A stretch of 64,000 nucleotides of DNA, taken from the NCBI GenBank assembly GCA_029262415.1, contig JAJCZL010000057.1, positions 112,591 to 176,590 on the forward strand, written 5' to 3'. Below the pieces are notes generated by a model, which made no database searches, had not been told where the DNA came from, and was given only the letters and a program-made list of their open reading frames with translations. A program made the position numbers and the translations under genes. Each line of letters begins with the position of its first letter. Position 1 is the first letter of the stretch. This stretch comes from Deltaproteobacteria bacterium (lineage in GTDB: Bacteria > Desulfobacterota > Binatia > UBA1149 > JAJCZL01). Shown one piece after another: positions 44,087 to 53,157 of this stretch.

Positions 44087-46957
44087 ATGGCCCGCACGAA
44101 GAAGAAATCAGCCGCACGCAAAGCAACCAAGAAGAAAGTCTCGAAGAAGAAGACAACGAAACGTAAAGTCGCGAAGAAGACAGCGTCGAAGCCCAAGAAG
44201 AAAGCCTCGCCGAAGAAAGCAAAGGCCTCGGTAGGTGCGCGCAAGGGCAAGAACGTCTATTCGTTCGGCGGCGGCAACGCCGAAGGCCGCGCACAGATGA
44301 AAGAGCTGCTCGGCGGCAAGGGCGCCAACCTCGCAGAGATGGCCAGCCTCGGCCTGCCGGTTCCTCCCGGCTTCACCATCACCACGGCGGTCTGCAACGC
44401 CTACGACGCGGTCAAAGACAAGTACCCCAAAGGCTTGGACAAAGAAGTCCTCAAGCACCTCGCGCGCGTCGAGAAGATTATGGGCAAGAAGTTCGGCGAC
44501 GCCAAAGATCCGTTGCTGGTCTCGGTGCGTTCGGGGGCACCGGCATCGATGCCGGGCATGATGGACACCGTTCTCAACCTCGGCCTCAACGACAAAACCG
44601 TCGAAGGCCTTGCCGCCGCCAGTGGCAACGAGCGTTTCGCGTGGGACAGCTACCGCCGCTTCATCCAGATGTACGGCGACGTCGTCATGGATCTGAAACC
44701 GACGTCGGCGCGGGAAACCGATCCGTTTGAGCACGCGCTCGAGCGCATGAAAGAGAAGGTCGGTGCGAAACTCGACACCGACCTGACCACTGCGCAGCTG
44801 CGCGACTTGGTCGCTGAGTACAAGAAACTGATCGGCGAGCGCGCGGGCCGCCCCTTCCCGACCGACCCGCACAAGCAACTGTGGGGCGCGATCGGCGCGG
44901 TGTTCCGCTCTTGGAACAACGAGCGCGCGATCGTTTACCGCAAGCTCAACCGCATCCCCTCGCACTGGGGCACCGCCGTCAACGTGCAGTCGATGGTGTT
45001 CGGCAACATGGGCGCCGCGAGCGCAACCGGCGTGGCGTTTACGCGCGACCCGGCTAACGGCGAGCAGCGCTTCTACGGCGAGTTTCTCGTGAACGCACAG
45101 GGCGAAGACGTGGTCGCCGGCATCCGTACACCGCAGCAAATCACCGTCGCGTCGTCGCGCGCCTGGGCGAAGGAGAACGGGGTCTCCGAGGCCAAACGTG
45201 CAAGCGGCTTCCCCTCGCTCGAAGAGGTGATGCCCGTCTGCTTCAAGCAACTCATCAAAACCGCCGACAAACTCGAGCGCCATTACCGCGACATGCAAGA
45301 CCTCGAGTTCACGATCGAGAACGACCGGCTGTGGATGTTGCAGACCCGCAACGGCAAGCGCACCGCAGGGGCTGCTATACGCATCGCGGTTGAGATGGCC
45401 AAACAAAAGCTGATCGACCGGCCTACCGCCGTGCTGCGCGTCAACCCCGATCAGATCGACCAGCTGCTGCATCCGATGATCGATCCGGACGCTGCCAAAG
45501 ACCTGCTCGCGCGTGGGCTGGGCGCCTCACCCGGCGCCGCCTCGGGCATCGCAGTCTTCTCGGCCGACGACGCGGTCGCGGCAAAGCAACAGGGTCAAAA
45601 AGTCCTTCTCATCCGGGTCGCGACATCGCCAGAAGACATATCGGGCATGGTCGCATCCGAAGGCATTCTGACCGCAACCGGCGGGCGAACCTCGCACGCG
45701 GCGGTGGTCGCACGCGGCATGGGTAAATGCTGCGTGGTCGGCTGCGATGCGTTGCGTATCGACTACAACGCCGATCAGATGACCGTGGGCGATCGTACGA
45801 TCAAGCGCGGCGACTGGGTGACCATCGACGGCACCAGCGGAGAGATCTTCGCCGGCGAAGTCCCAACCGTCAAGGCCGAGCTTTCCGGCGACTTCGATAC
45901 CTTAATGAGTTGGGCGGACAAGTACCGCACCATGAAGATTCGCACCAACGCGGATACGCCGCACGATTCGAAAGTCGCGCGCGAATTCGGTGCGCAGGGA
46001 ATCGGGCTTTGCCGCACCGAACATATGTTCTTCGAGGGCGACCGTATCGACGCCGTTCGCGAGATGATCCTGGCCGACGAGCTCGGCGAGCGTGAGATCG
46101 CGCTCGCCAAACTGCTCCCCTACCAACGCTCGGACTTCGAAGGGATATTCAAAGCGATGGACGGCCTACCGGTGACTGTGCGCCTGCTCGATCCTCCGTT
46201 GCACGAGTTCCTGCCGCATACCGACGAGGAATACGCCGAACTCGCAGGCAAACTCAACATCGATGTCACTGAGCTCAAGCGCAGCGGCGAGGCGCTACAC
46301 GAGTTCAACCCGATGCTTGGACACCGTGGCTGCCGCTTGGCGATCACCTACCCCGAGATCTACGCTATGCAGACACGGGCGATTCTCGAAGCCGCATTGT
46401 CGGTGAGCAAGAAAGGCATCAAGGTCGAACCCGAGATCATGATCCCGTTGGTCGGCACGCAGTCCGAACTCGCACAACTGCGCAAGGTGGTCGAGGCGGC
46501 GGCGGGGGATGTGCTGAAGGGCGAGAAGCCCAAGTTCAAGTACAAGATCGGCACCATGATCGAGGTTCCGCGCGCAGCGTTGACCGCCGACGCGATCGCC
46601 GAGTACGCCGACTTCTTCAGCTTCGGCACCAACGACCTGACACAGATGGGCTTCGGCCTTTCGCGCGACGACGCCGGCCGCTTTCTACCCGAGTACATCG
46701 AGAGCGGCGTCCTCTCCGACGACCCGTTCGCGACCCTCGACATCGAAGGCATCGGCCAGCTGATGGAGATCGCGGTCGCGAAAGGCCGTGCCGCGCGCAA
46801 GGACATTAAACTCGGCATCTGCGGAGAACACGGCGGCGATCCCCGCTCGATCATGTTCTGCCAGAAACTGGGCCTCGACTACGTGTCGTGCTCACCGTTC
46901 CGCGTTCCTGTCGCGCGCCTGGCGGCCGCACACGCCGCGCTGGGCGAAAACAACTGA
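44087..46957 (+). CDS. ppdK: Pyruvate phosphate dikinase with a histone-H1-like lysine-rich N-terminal tail
   Basis: A 956-residue enzyme that interconverts pyruvate, ATP and phosphate with PEP, AMP and pyrophosphate. The ATP-grasp domain starts near residue 56 ([15 protein letters not shown]), the phosphohistidine domain has [17 protein letters not shown] with His537, and the C-terminal barrel has [10 protein letters not shown] with the catalytic Cys. PPDKs are usually 870-900 residues; here about 55 extra N-terminal residues contain 23 lysines ([17 protein letters not shown] and so on), like bacterial histone-H1 or AlgP-type tails. The ATG at 44087 has a ribosome site; no start codon lies between the tail and the domain that would obviously serve instead. 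Its TGA overlaps the aroE ATG by one base. Confidence 0.93.
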   Translation: MARTKKKSAARKATKKKVSKKKTTKRKVAKKTASKPKKKASPKKAKASVGARKGKNVYSFGGGNAEGRAQMKELLGGKGANLAEMASLGLPVPPGFTITTAVCNAYDAVKDKYPKGLDKEVLKHLARVEKIMGKKFGDAKDPLLVSVRSGAPASMPGMMDTVLNLGLNDKTVEGLAAASGNERFAWDSYRRFIQMYGDVVMDLKPTSARETDPFEHALERMKEKVGAKLDTDLTTAQLRDLVAEYKKLIGERAGRPFPTDPHKQLWGAIGAVFRSWNNERAIVYRKLNRIPSHWGTAVNVQSMVFGNMGAASATGVAFTRDPANGEQRFYGEFLVNAQGEDVVAGIRTPQQITVASSRAWAKENGVSEAKRASGFPSLEEVMPVCFKQLIKTADKLERHYRDMQDLEFTIENDRLWMLQTRNGKRTAGAAIRIAVEMAKQKLIDRPTAVLRVNPDQIDQLLHPMIDPDAAKDLLARGLGASPGAASGIAVFSADDAVAAKQQGQKVLLIRVATSPEDISGMVASEGILTATGGRTSHAAVVARGMGKCCVVGCDALRIDYNADQMTVGDRTIKRGDWVTIDGTSGEIFAGEVPTVKAELSGDFDTLMSWADKYRTMKIRTNADTPHDSKVAREFGAQGIGLCRTEHMFFEGDRIDAVREMILADELGEREIALAKLLPYQRSDFEGIFKAMDGLPVTVRLLDPPLHEFLPHTDEEYAELAGKLNIDVTELKRSGEALHEFNPMLGHRGCRLAITYPEIYAMQTRAILEAALSVSKKGIKVEPEIMIPLVGTQSELAQLRKVVEAAAGDVLKGEKPKFKYKIGTMIEVPRAALTADAIAEYADFFSFGTNDLTQMGFGLSRDDAGRFLPEYIESGVLSDDPFATLDIEGIGQLMEIAVAKGRAARKDIKLGICGEHGGDPRSIMFCQKLGLDYVSCSPFRVPVARLAAAHAALGENN

Positions 46958-47811
46958 TGGCCGGGGCAGCCGTCGAGGGCACGACGCGGGTCGTCGGCAT
47001 CTTCGGCGACCCCGTCGACCACAGTCTTTCGCCGCGTATGCACAACGCCGCCTATGCGGCGCTCGGCCTGGACTACGTCTACGTTCCTCTGCGTGCCACG
47101 CAGCGCGAACTACGTAGTGCCGTGCGTTCGATCGGCGCGCTCGGCCTGGTCGGCGTCAACGTCACGGTCCCGTTCAAAGAAGTGGTTGTGCGCTATGTCG
47201 ACCGCTTGAGCCCGACCGCGCAAGCGGTCGGGGCCGTCAACACCATCTATCACGACGGACCCGACTTGGTCGGCGACAACACCGACTCGCCGGGCATCGG
47301 CGCGGCACTCAAGGCCAACGGGTTCAATCCGCGCCGCAAACGCGTCTTGTTGATCGGTGCCGGTGGTTCAGCACGGGCCGCCGTCCACGCGCTCACAGAA
47401 GCCGGCGCAGCCGACGTCGTGATCGCCAACCGCACGTTGAATAACGCCGAACGCCTTGCCCGCGCTTTCGCCCAACACAAGCAGAGTTTGCGCGTCGCAG
47501 CGCTCAACGTTCTCGACGACGCCGAGTTTCTCACAACCCGACAGCTGGTCATCAACTGCACGCCGGTGGGGCTAAAAGGCAAAACGTTCCTTGATTACGA
47601 CGCCGAATCCACGCCCAAGGATTGCGTGCACTTCGACCTCGCCTACGGCGAGAAACCGACACCCTTCCTGCGCCTCGCGGCAGCAGCAAAGCGACCGACC
47701 ATCGACGGTCGTCACCTCCTGCTGCACCAAGGTGCGGTGGCTTTCAAAATCTTTACGGGGAGGCGCGCACCCATCGAAGTGATGGCCAAGGCGCTCGGGA
47801 TTCGTCTCTGA
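46957..47811 (+). CDS. aroE: Shikimate dehydrogenase
   Basis: A 284-residue enzyme that reduces 3-dehydroshikimate with NADPH. The substrate domain has GIFGDPVDHSLSPRMHNAAY and VNVTVPFKE with the catalytic Lys; GAVNTIY and DNTDSPGIGAAL follow; the Rossmann loop is VLLIGAGGSARA, then IANRTLNNAERLA, the NADPH-specific NRT. The C-terminal region has LLLHQGAVAF. ATG 46957 shares a base with the ppdK stop (TGATG), so it is coupled to ppdK, which makes PEP, a shikimate-pathway precursor. Confidence 0.95.
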   Translation: MAGAAVEGTTRVVGIFGDPVDHSLSPRMHNAAYAALGLDYVYVPLRATQRELRSAVRSIGALGLVGVNVTVPFKEVVVRYVDRLSPTAQAVGAVNTIYHDGPDLVGDNTDSPGIGAALKANGFNPRRKRVLLIGAGGSARAAVHALTEAGAADVVIANRTLNNAERLARAFAQHKQSLRVAALNVLDDAEFLTTRQLVINCTPVGLKGKTFLDYDAESTPKDCVHFDLAYGEKPTPFLRLAAAAKRPTIDGRHLLLHQGAVAFKIFTGRRAPIEVMAKALGIRL

Positions 47812-47828
47812 CCGGAGCGGATGCCGGA

Positions 47829-47977
47829 CTAGTCAGGAGACCGACTCAAGACTCACCCACCCGGGCGAGTTGGTCAGTGATGTGGCGAAATCGAGCGCGA
47901 GATCGTCGAGCAAGGCTGCGCGGCGGGTCATCGAGGTTATGCACATTCCGCGCGGAATGTGCAGCCAGGCCTGTCAT
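47829..47977. repeat. Dispersed repeat of about 149 bp, copy B
   Basis: Matches 33431-33577, starting with the same CTAGTCAG, here 17 bp after the aroE stop. It encloses a perfect 24-bp palindrome. Confidence 0.85.
47940..47963. repeat. Palindromic repeat, copy 4 (perfect, 24 bp)
   Basis: The family core ACATTCCGCGCGGAATGT extended by TGC and GCA, a perfect palindrome inside dispersed repeat copy B. Confidence 0.85.
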
Positions 47978-48021
47978 TGACGGTGTCTCTCATCTTGCGA
48001 ACGCCTGTAGAGCCACTCGCA

Positions 48022-48207
48022 TCATGCTGGAGCCGGCGCCAAGGCCGTCAGTCGCCGCAGGTTAAACGCACTGCATACCAATGCCCATTCGCCGCTGACC
48101 TTGGGGACCCCCCGGAGCATGAACGGTCGGCGCCGCCGTCTCAGATCGCGCAGTCCCTGCTCGCTCAGAAGCTCCTCTGAAACTTTGGGCAGTCTTGGGT
48201 CAGTCGC
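48022..48207 (-). pseudogene. C-terminal fragment of an IS1182-type transposase
   Basis: The minus strand reads LRRRRPFMLRGVPKVSGEW, ALVCSAFNLRRLTAL and then a stop at 48022. This is the usual end of IS1182/IS5-like DDE transposases (RGxxKVxGEWALxCxAxNLxxL). The frame is closed upstream by the stop of the next gene, so only about 60 codons remain. The dispersed repeat follows it, as it follows the N-terminal fragment at 33.6 kb, suggesting the repeat belongs to one end of this element. Confidence 0.65.
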
Positions 48208-48921
48208 CTAGTGCGCGACACCCACGACGCGCAACACCTGACCGAGGCTGTCGCCGTCGCTCGAACTACGGTCGCGTACGTATCGGGAAACAGCCGGATT
48301 GATCACCGAATGATGGGTGTTCTCTCCGCCGAGCCGTACCTCGATCGCGCACGCGGCGTGCTGCCAAGCGGCCGTCTCCATCGCCGAGATCAGTAACTGC
48401 CCGTGCAGCATCTCGTGATACAACAGCGCTTCGTTGGTGACGGCTCCGGTCATGAACGCAGCCTCGCGTATTCCGGTTGAGTGTGGGTCGATCATGACCC
48501 AATTGCGCGCGGTGATCTCGACGCGCTTGCTGTCGCTGACCATCTCCACGTTCCAATAATACGTGCCCATGCTGTGCTCGACCGCCAAGCGGTCGTCCCA
48601 GCTCACGTGACGCGTCTCGATTCGTACGTCAACCGACTCAACCGCACTCTCCACTGGGCACGAAAACGTTTTCGATACGGGCTCCTCGAGCGAGCGGAGC
48701 GCCTCGTTGATAGCTATAGGCATCGCGGGAGCGTTGCGCTGCAGGCGATGCAGGATGGAACCGAAAATTTGTTGTTCGCGCTCGCTCGGGTAACGGGTCT
48801 GCTGTGAAAGCGCAAAGCTCGTGGTCGGTGCGCTCGCATACGCGACCGTGAGCACGAAAAACGAGAAGAGTAGAAACCCCGAGACCGCCAGAGTCCGGAT
48901 GCCGCTATCGGATTGCTTCAC
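48208..48921 (-). CDS. Secreted or membrane-anchored protein with HExxH motif (putative zinc metalloprotease)
   Basis: A 237-residue protein with an N-terminal hydrophobic segment (VSGFLLFSFFVLTVAYA) acting as signal peptide or anchor. The mature part contains LLYHEMLHGQLL, an HExxH zinc-protease motif, following a region rich in short strands. No third ligand can be assigned with certainty. Family not recognised, so protease function is a hypothesis. GTG 48921 has an AGGTGG ribosome site that is the exact complement of a segment 89 nt upstream. Confidence 0.55.
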   Translation of the reverse strand: MKQSDSGIRTLAVSGFLLFSFFVLTVAYASAPTTSFALSQQTRYPSEREQQIFGSILHRLQRNAPAMPIAINEALRSLEEPVSKTFSCPVESAVESVDVRIETRHVSWDDRLAVEHSMGTYYWNVEMVSDSKRVEITARNWVMIDPHSTGIREAAFMTGAVTNEALLYHEMLHGQLLISAMETAAWQHAACAIEVRLGGENTHHSVINPAVSRYVRDRSSSDGDSLGQVLRVVGVAH

Positions 48922-49032
48922 TTTCAGCCACCTGCCCTTGCGGTTTCAGACCACAGGCCCGTGCGTCGACGCGGACCCAGCGCGGAACATGCAACCCATC
49001 ATACGCAACGGATCGGGTGCCGGTGGCTGAAA
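48922..49032 (-). promoter_or_regulatory. Long-range inverted repeat that could hide the ribosome site of the HExxH protein
   Basis: In transcript sense, TTTCAGCCACC (49032-49022) is perfectly complementary to GGTGGCTGAAA (48932-48922), which holds the ribosome site and ends right at the GTG. Eleven paired bases, 89 nt apart. Pairing would block initiation. Confidence 0.45.
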
Positions 49033-49056
49033 ACGACAGCCGCTACAGAGTCGTCG

Positions 49057-49482
49057 TCAGCGCTGCGTACGCGGCCAGAAATACTCATCAACGGAGAATT
49101 TCCCTGCGCCGGTGAATACCAGAGTGAGAAACGGAACTGCGTAGAGCAAAGCAAACTCCTTTTTCGACCATGGGTCGTCGCCATGCACCAAAAAGGCCGC
49201 GACCAACATCGTGAAAACGAGTGGAATCGCCGCAAACCGGGTTGCCGCGCCGAAGATCACCGCCAACGCACACAGCACCTCCGCGAACACCGCCAGTGCA
49301 AGACTGAACGATGGCGAACCCAGCCCCAGGGGGTCGGGAAAACGAGCGGCAACGTCACCGAAGTCGGCGAGCTTCTGCCACCCGTGTCCGCCCAACAACA
49401 TGCCCCCGGATGCGAGCCGCATGACCAACAATCCGAGTGACGACCAAAGGCCTCTATCCTCATCCCTCATAGAGGACTTCAT
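49057..49482 (-). CDS. DoxX family membrane protein
   Basis: A 141-residue protein with four hydrophobic segments. The first has [23 protein letters not shown], typical of DoxX/DoxD proteins, and the third and fourth contain [17 protein letters not shown] and [23 protein letters not shown], with the conserved G.G..S.D end. DoxX-type proteins are inner-membrane components linked to redox or thiosulfate metabolism; the actual role here is unknown. ATG 49482 or 49470 may be used. Confidence 0.85.
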   Translation of the reverse strand: MKSSMRDEDRGLWSSLGLLVMRLASGGMLLGGHGWQKLADFGDVAARFPDPLGLGSPSFSLALAVFAEVLCALAVIFGAATRFAAIPLVFTMLVAAFLVHGDDPWSKKEFALLYAVPFLTLVFTGAGKFSVDEYFWPRTQR

Positions 49483-49565
49483 TAGAAAGGGGTGGAACCG
49501 GAAGCAAGCCCAGCAGACCAGGGGTAGCTAAAAGCGCGGACAGAGAATCGGATTGGCGGGCCTGA

Positions 49566-51395
49566 CTAGTTATCGCACCTAATTCGCTCGACCTTGCGGC
49601 CGCTCTTGGTGCGACACTCCATTCGCGGAGCGGTAATGCATACACCGACGTCGATCGAGCCGAAACGGGTATTGTTGGTGAGGTCGCCGTCGAGGACTGA
49701 GCGATGTAGTTCGGTGCCGCGCATGACCACCTTCAACTTGGACATGCCGGAGCCGTTATCTCGAGTGACGGTAGCTTTGGCGATTCCGTTGGCAACGCCA
49801 ACTTCGCGCCGACGATCCGAGAACTTGTACTTCTTGCCCTTGTTCTTCACGTTGACGAACAGCCCGGCTGGAATCTCTGCATCGAATATCATCGAAAACT
49901 GCGAATTGAGCACTTCAACAATCAGCCCGGTCACGTTCGGCGGCGAGGGCGACTCGCCTATCGGGAACTTCGTCGTCACGATCAACACGTCGTTTCCATC
50001 GCCCGGCCTTATCGCCGCGCGGACCTTCGTTCGGCTGATGTCGCGGAAGAACCCTACCGTGCAAGCCCCTTCACCATCGCAGGCATCGCCGGTCGTGCAG
50101 ACGTCGTCGTCATCACACGAAGCACCGGCAGGCTCGAACGAACAAGTCGCCGAACAACAGTCGCCCGACAGCAAATTGCCGTCGTCACACTCTTCGAATC
50201 CGTCGAGCAGGCCGTTGCCGCACGACGAAGCGGCAAGCGTGAGGCGGCCAAAGCTGCTTATCTGCACCGCCCACGTGTTCTGATCAGTGTCGCAACACGC
50301 GTCTGTGCAGCTGCCCGGTCGATGTACTGCATCCGAACAGTCTCCCGAGAGACCATTGTCATCGAGCCACAGTTTAAGATCGCGTTCGTCAACCGCGGGA
50401 CTGGTGCCATCGACGATTCCGTCGTTGTTCGAGTCCTGCCATGAGACCGTCACCAAAGCGGGCTGCTGAAGCTCGAGCCACGATGGCGAGATATCCGAAA
50501 CCGCGAGAATTGCCGGCAATGGGTTGGGCATCGACGACAAGACCTCGGTGATCGCCACGCTGGTCGCGAACTCGAGTGCTCCGCCGGGCACATCGAGAAC
50601 GATCTTTCCCGAACTCGGCACCACAGATCCGCCCGCGAAATCGATGGTCGCACCGGCTGAATCCGCGAGCGAACACAAGTCGCCGGGGTCGGTCGCGCAC
50701 GCGTCGCAAACGTCGCCACGCCCCACGCCATCGGTGTTCATCTGGTCCGGGTTGAACTCATTCGAGCAGTTGTCACATACGTTACCGAACACGTCGCCGT
50801 CGTCATCGGCCTGGTTGAGGTTCGCGCGCAACGGACAGTTGTCCAGCGCGTCACCAACCCCGTCGTTGTCGGAGTCGCCGGATAGCGGATCGCTGCCGAG
50901 CACGGTTACTTCGTAATGATCGCTGAGTCCGTCATTGTCCGAGTCCGACCTCATCGGATCGGTCTCACCGGGATCGACGATCCCGTTCAGGTTCACGTCC
51001 TCTTCGGCATCGGTCAGTCCGTCACCGTCTGAATCGATACCGCGGGCGATCTCTGCGTAGGTGATCGAGATCTCATTGGAAGTCGCCGATTCAGCGCCTA
51101 CGGAGTCGATGCTGGAGATTTTAAAGTAGAACGTCGGCCCGAGTTCCAGACCGCCGACGACGTAAGACACCAGGTTGGAGGGGCCGGGCACCGGCGCACC
51201 GACGCTCAGAGACGGTCCGTAGGGCTCCCCATAACGGCGCACATACACGTTGTAACCGGTCGTAAGCGGCACACTGCGGAACAGCAGCGAGGCCTGCCAG
51301 GCTTGTGCGGGCGGCGGCCTGAATGCGCAAAACACCAGCAGTGCCAGCGCTAGCGTAAGCCGTGTTGACGGCGATAGATTTTGGCGTGTTTTCAT
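49566..51395 (-). CDS. Secreted multidomain protein with fibronectin-like, TSP3 and myxobacterial Cys-rich repeats
   Basis: A 609-residue exported protein starting at ATG 51395 with signal peptide (LTLALALLVFCAFRPPPAQA). Residues about 30-120 form a fibronectin type III-like domain (VSYVVGGLELGPTFYFKISS). Then come thrombospondin type 3 calcium repeats (GIDSDGDGLTDAEED, SDSDNDGLSD, GDSDNDGVGDALDNCP). A later block, CGNGLLDGFEECDDGNLLSGD followed by CC...C, is the Cys-rich repeat of myxobacterial surface proteins. The C-terminal 130 residues are beta-rich and unassigned. Likely a calcium-stabilised surface or adhesion protein. Confidence 0.8.
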   Translation of the reverse strand: MKTRQNLSPSTRLTLALALLVFCAFRPPPAQAWQASLLFRSVPLTTGYNVYVRRYGEPYGPSLSVGAPVPGPSNLVSYVVGGLELGPTFYFKISSIDSVGAESATSNEISITYAEIARGIDSDGDGLTDAEEDVNLNGIVDPGETDPMRSDSDNDGLSDHYEVTVLGSDPLSGDSDNDGVGDALDNCPLRANLNQADDDGDVFGNVCDNCSNEFNPDQMNTDGVGRGDVCDACATDPGDLCSLADSAGATIDFAGGSVVPSSGKIVLDVPGGALEFATSVAITEVLSSMPNPLPAILAVSDISPSWLELQQPALVTVSWQDSNNDGIVDGTSPAVDERDLKLWLDDNGLSGDCSDAVHRPGSCTDACCDTDQNTWAVQISSFGRLTLAASSCGNGLLDGFEECDDGNLLSGDCCSATCSFEPAGASCDDDDVCTTGDACDGEGACTVGFFRDISRTKVRAAIRPGDGNDVLIVTTKFPIGESPSPPNVTGLIVEVLNSQFSMIFDAEIPAGLFVNVKNKGKKYKFSDRRREVGVANGIAKATVTRDNGSGMSKLKVVMRGTELHRSVLDGDLTNNTRFGSIDVGVCITAPRMECRTKSGRKVERIRCDN

Positions 51396-51711
51396 CACAA
51401 CAAATATCTTTGAGAACCACCCCACCGCACCGATCGACACAGACAACCCTCTCCCCCCACACGGGGGGGCACATGACACGGCCGACCCGAACCCGCCACT
51501 CAAGCCCACGGGGCTACCACCAAACCGGTGTTTTCCCCTTATCAGCGGCTCTTTTAAAAGGCCGTGAGCGGTCTGCTTTTGCGGTTACCTGCCCGATCTA
51601 AAGCCCTAAATGAGCAAGGCGTCAGACACATCACCCTACACCTCACCCCAGTTGGCGGGTTGAATTGGATTCTGTCAATGCCTCATAGGCAATAGTCAGC
51701 CCTGAAGGCTA
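51396..51711 (-). promoter_or_regulatory. 316-bp upstream region with potential RNA structure
   Basis: No gene is seen. In transcript sense for the TSP3 protein there is a nested hairpin (GGGG 51538-51535 with CCCC 51513-51510, and CACC with GGTG inside) and, further upstream, CTTTTAAAAG (51551-51560), a 10-bp palindrome. The arrangement could be a structured leader, but no known riboswitch consensus could be matched. Confidence 0.3.
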
Positions 51712-53157
51712 TTAGTCGATATAGCCAAGCGAGCGCAGCTCTTCGAGCTTTCGGGGGTCTGATGCCGGCTCAGGCGCTTTCTCCACCGTTTTACCGTTGT
51801 CGATCTGCTCGCCGCTGCGTCTGCCGACCTCTCGCCGCCAGCCGGCCAAGGCCTCGGCCAGCTCTTGGGCGCGGGCGCGTCCCACCCCCGCTGCCCTGTC
51901 GGCCATCTCGGTGGGATCGGCGGAAAGCGCGAAGAGTTTGAGGTCGACATCCTGCGGGGCACTGCCGGCCGCGAGATTGCCGAGCGCCGGCTGCTTATCG
52001 GTCGCGATCAGCTTTTCGCCTCCCTCTATCCAAGCGAACTGCCGACGCCGCAACTCGGGCTCGGACGCCGACACGAAGCGGCGTCTCTCTATGACGACCG
52101 GGCGCGGTTCGGGTTCCTCGCCGGAACGCACGTGCGCGGCCAGGCTGCGGTCGTATGACCCGAAGCCGGCGTCATCACCGCCTGCGAGCGCTTTGACCGT
52201 CGCCGCCAGGTCGAGGAGCGAAACCTGCGTACCCACGACGGCAGGCGCGAGATGTTCGTCCCACCAGAACACCAACGGCACACGCACGGTCTCTTGATGC
52301 AGCGAGCGACCGTGGCCGAAGGCAACACCGCTGGTCTTGTCGTGCTCGGCCATCGACTCGCCGTGGTCGGCGGTAACGACGACCAGGGGGGTCGTCCCGG
52401 TCGGCGCGTGTTTGACAGCGAGTTCGATCAAGCGGGCGAGCGCGCGGTCGGCGGCGGCGATCTCGCCGTCATACAAGCCACTGACGGCACGCTTTACCTC
52501 GTCATCGATACCCTCCGGCCCGCAAGTCGCCGCTGGAACACGCAGCCGCATGGGGACGCGACCGGAGCGGCTAACCGGGCCGTCGTAGAAATTCGCCCTC
52601 AATTCGGCCGGCGGGTCATAGGACCCATGCGGCTCCCATATATGCACCCAGAAAAACCAGTTACCCCCGCGCATCGAGGCCAAGCGCTGCTCGACGAGCC
52701 GTAAGACTACGGGGGCCTTGCGGGTCAGTTTGGGCGCTACCGGCACATCCACACTGTCGAACCCGCGGATGCCGAGCGCGCGCGGATCCAGGTGCGCGCG
52801 TGCGGTCACCGCCGAAGTGACGTAGCCGCGGTCTTGGAACCAGCCCGGCAAGGTTGCCACCGTGGGGTCGCGCATCGTCTCACCGTTGCGACGAATGCCG
52901 TGCTCACTCGGGTAAAGGCCGGTAAGGATGCTGGCGTGCGACGGGTCTGTGGTCGGCATCACCGCATAGGCGTGGTCGAAGCGGACCCCCTGCGCAGCAA
53001 GTCTCGCGAGCACCGGAGTAGTCGGGCGATGATAACCGTAGGCAGAGGTACGATCCGCGCGCATCGTGTCAAACGTAACGAGCATCACCGCACCAGGTCC
53101 CGGTGATGAAGTACACCCGACAACGAGTGCGGCAAGAAGCAGGCCTAGCGCACCCAT
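51712..53157 (-). CDS. Sulfatase-like lipoprotein (alkaline phosphatase superfamily) 1
   Basis: A 481-residue protein with a lipoprotein signal peptide (LLLAALVVGC, lipidated Cys15). The alkaline phosphatase fold is shown by VTFDTMRAD (metal Asp), TTDPSHASILTGLYP and VVTADHGESMAEH. The sulfatase CxPSR formylglycine motif is replaced by TDPSH, so Thr70 would be the nucleophile, as in phosphoethanolamine-transferase and phosphodiesterase relatives; classical sulfatase activity is unlikely. The C-terminus ends LEELRSLGYID, a motif shared with the two other members of this locus. Its ATG overlaps the end of the upstream membrane-protein gene by 13 bp. Likely anchored facing the periplasm. Confidence 0.8.
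   Translation of the reverse strand: MGALGLLLAALVVGCTSSPGPGAVMLVTFDTMRADRTSAYGYHRPTTPVLARLAAQGVRFDHAYAVMPTTDPSHASILTGLYPSEHGIRRNGETMRDPTVATLPGWFQDRGYVTSAVTARAHLDPRALGIRGFDSVDVPVAPKLTRKAPVVLRLVEQRLASMRGGNWFFWVHIWEPHGSYDPPAELRANFYDGPVSRSGRVPMRLRVPAATCGPEGIDDEVKRAVSGLYDGEIAAADRALARLIELAVKHAPTGTTPLVVVTADHGESMAEHDKTSGVAFGHGRSLHQETVRVPLVFWWDEHLAPAVVGTQVSLLDLAATVKALAGGDDAGFGSYDRSLAAHVRSGEEPEPRPVVIERRRFVSASEPELRRRQFAWIEGGEKLIATDKQPALGNLAAGSAPQDVDLKLFALSADPTEMADRAAGVGRARAQELAEALAGWRREVGRRSGEQIDNGKTVEKAPEPASDPRKLEELRSLGYID

Noticed and set aside
44108..45472. 454-codon minus-strand frame opposite ppdK
   Set aside because: It lies antisense within PPDK and has no recognisable domain.
51510..51650. Cyclic-di-GMP or cobalamin riboswitch upstream of the TSP3 protein
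   Set aside because: Stems and a GCAAA-like stretch are present, but the conserved core of neither class could be laid out. Kept only as a low-confidence structured region.
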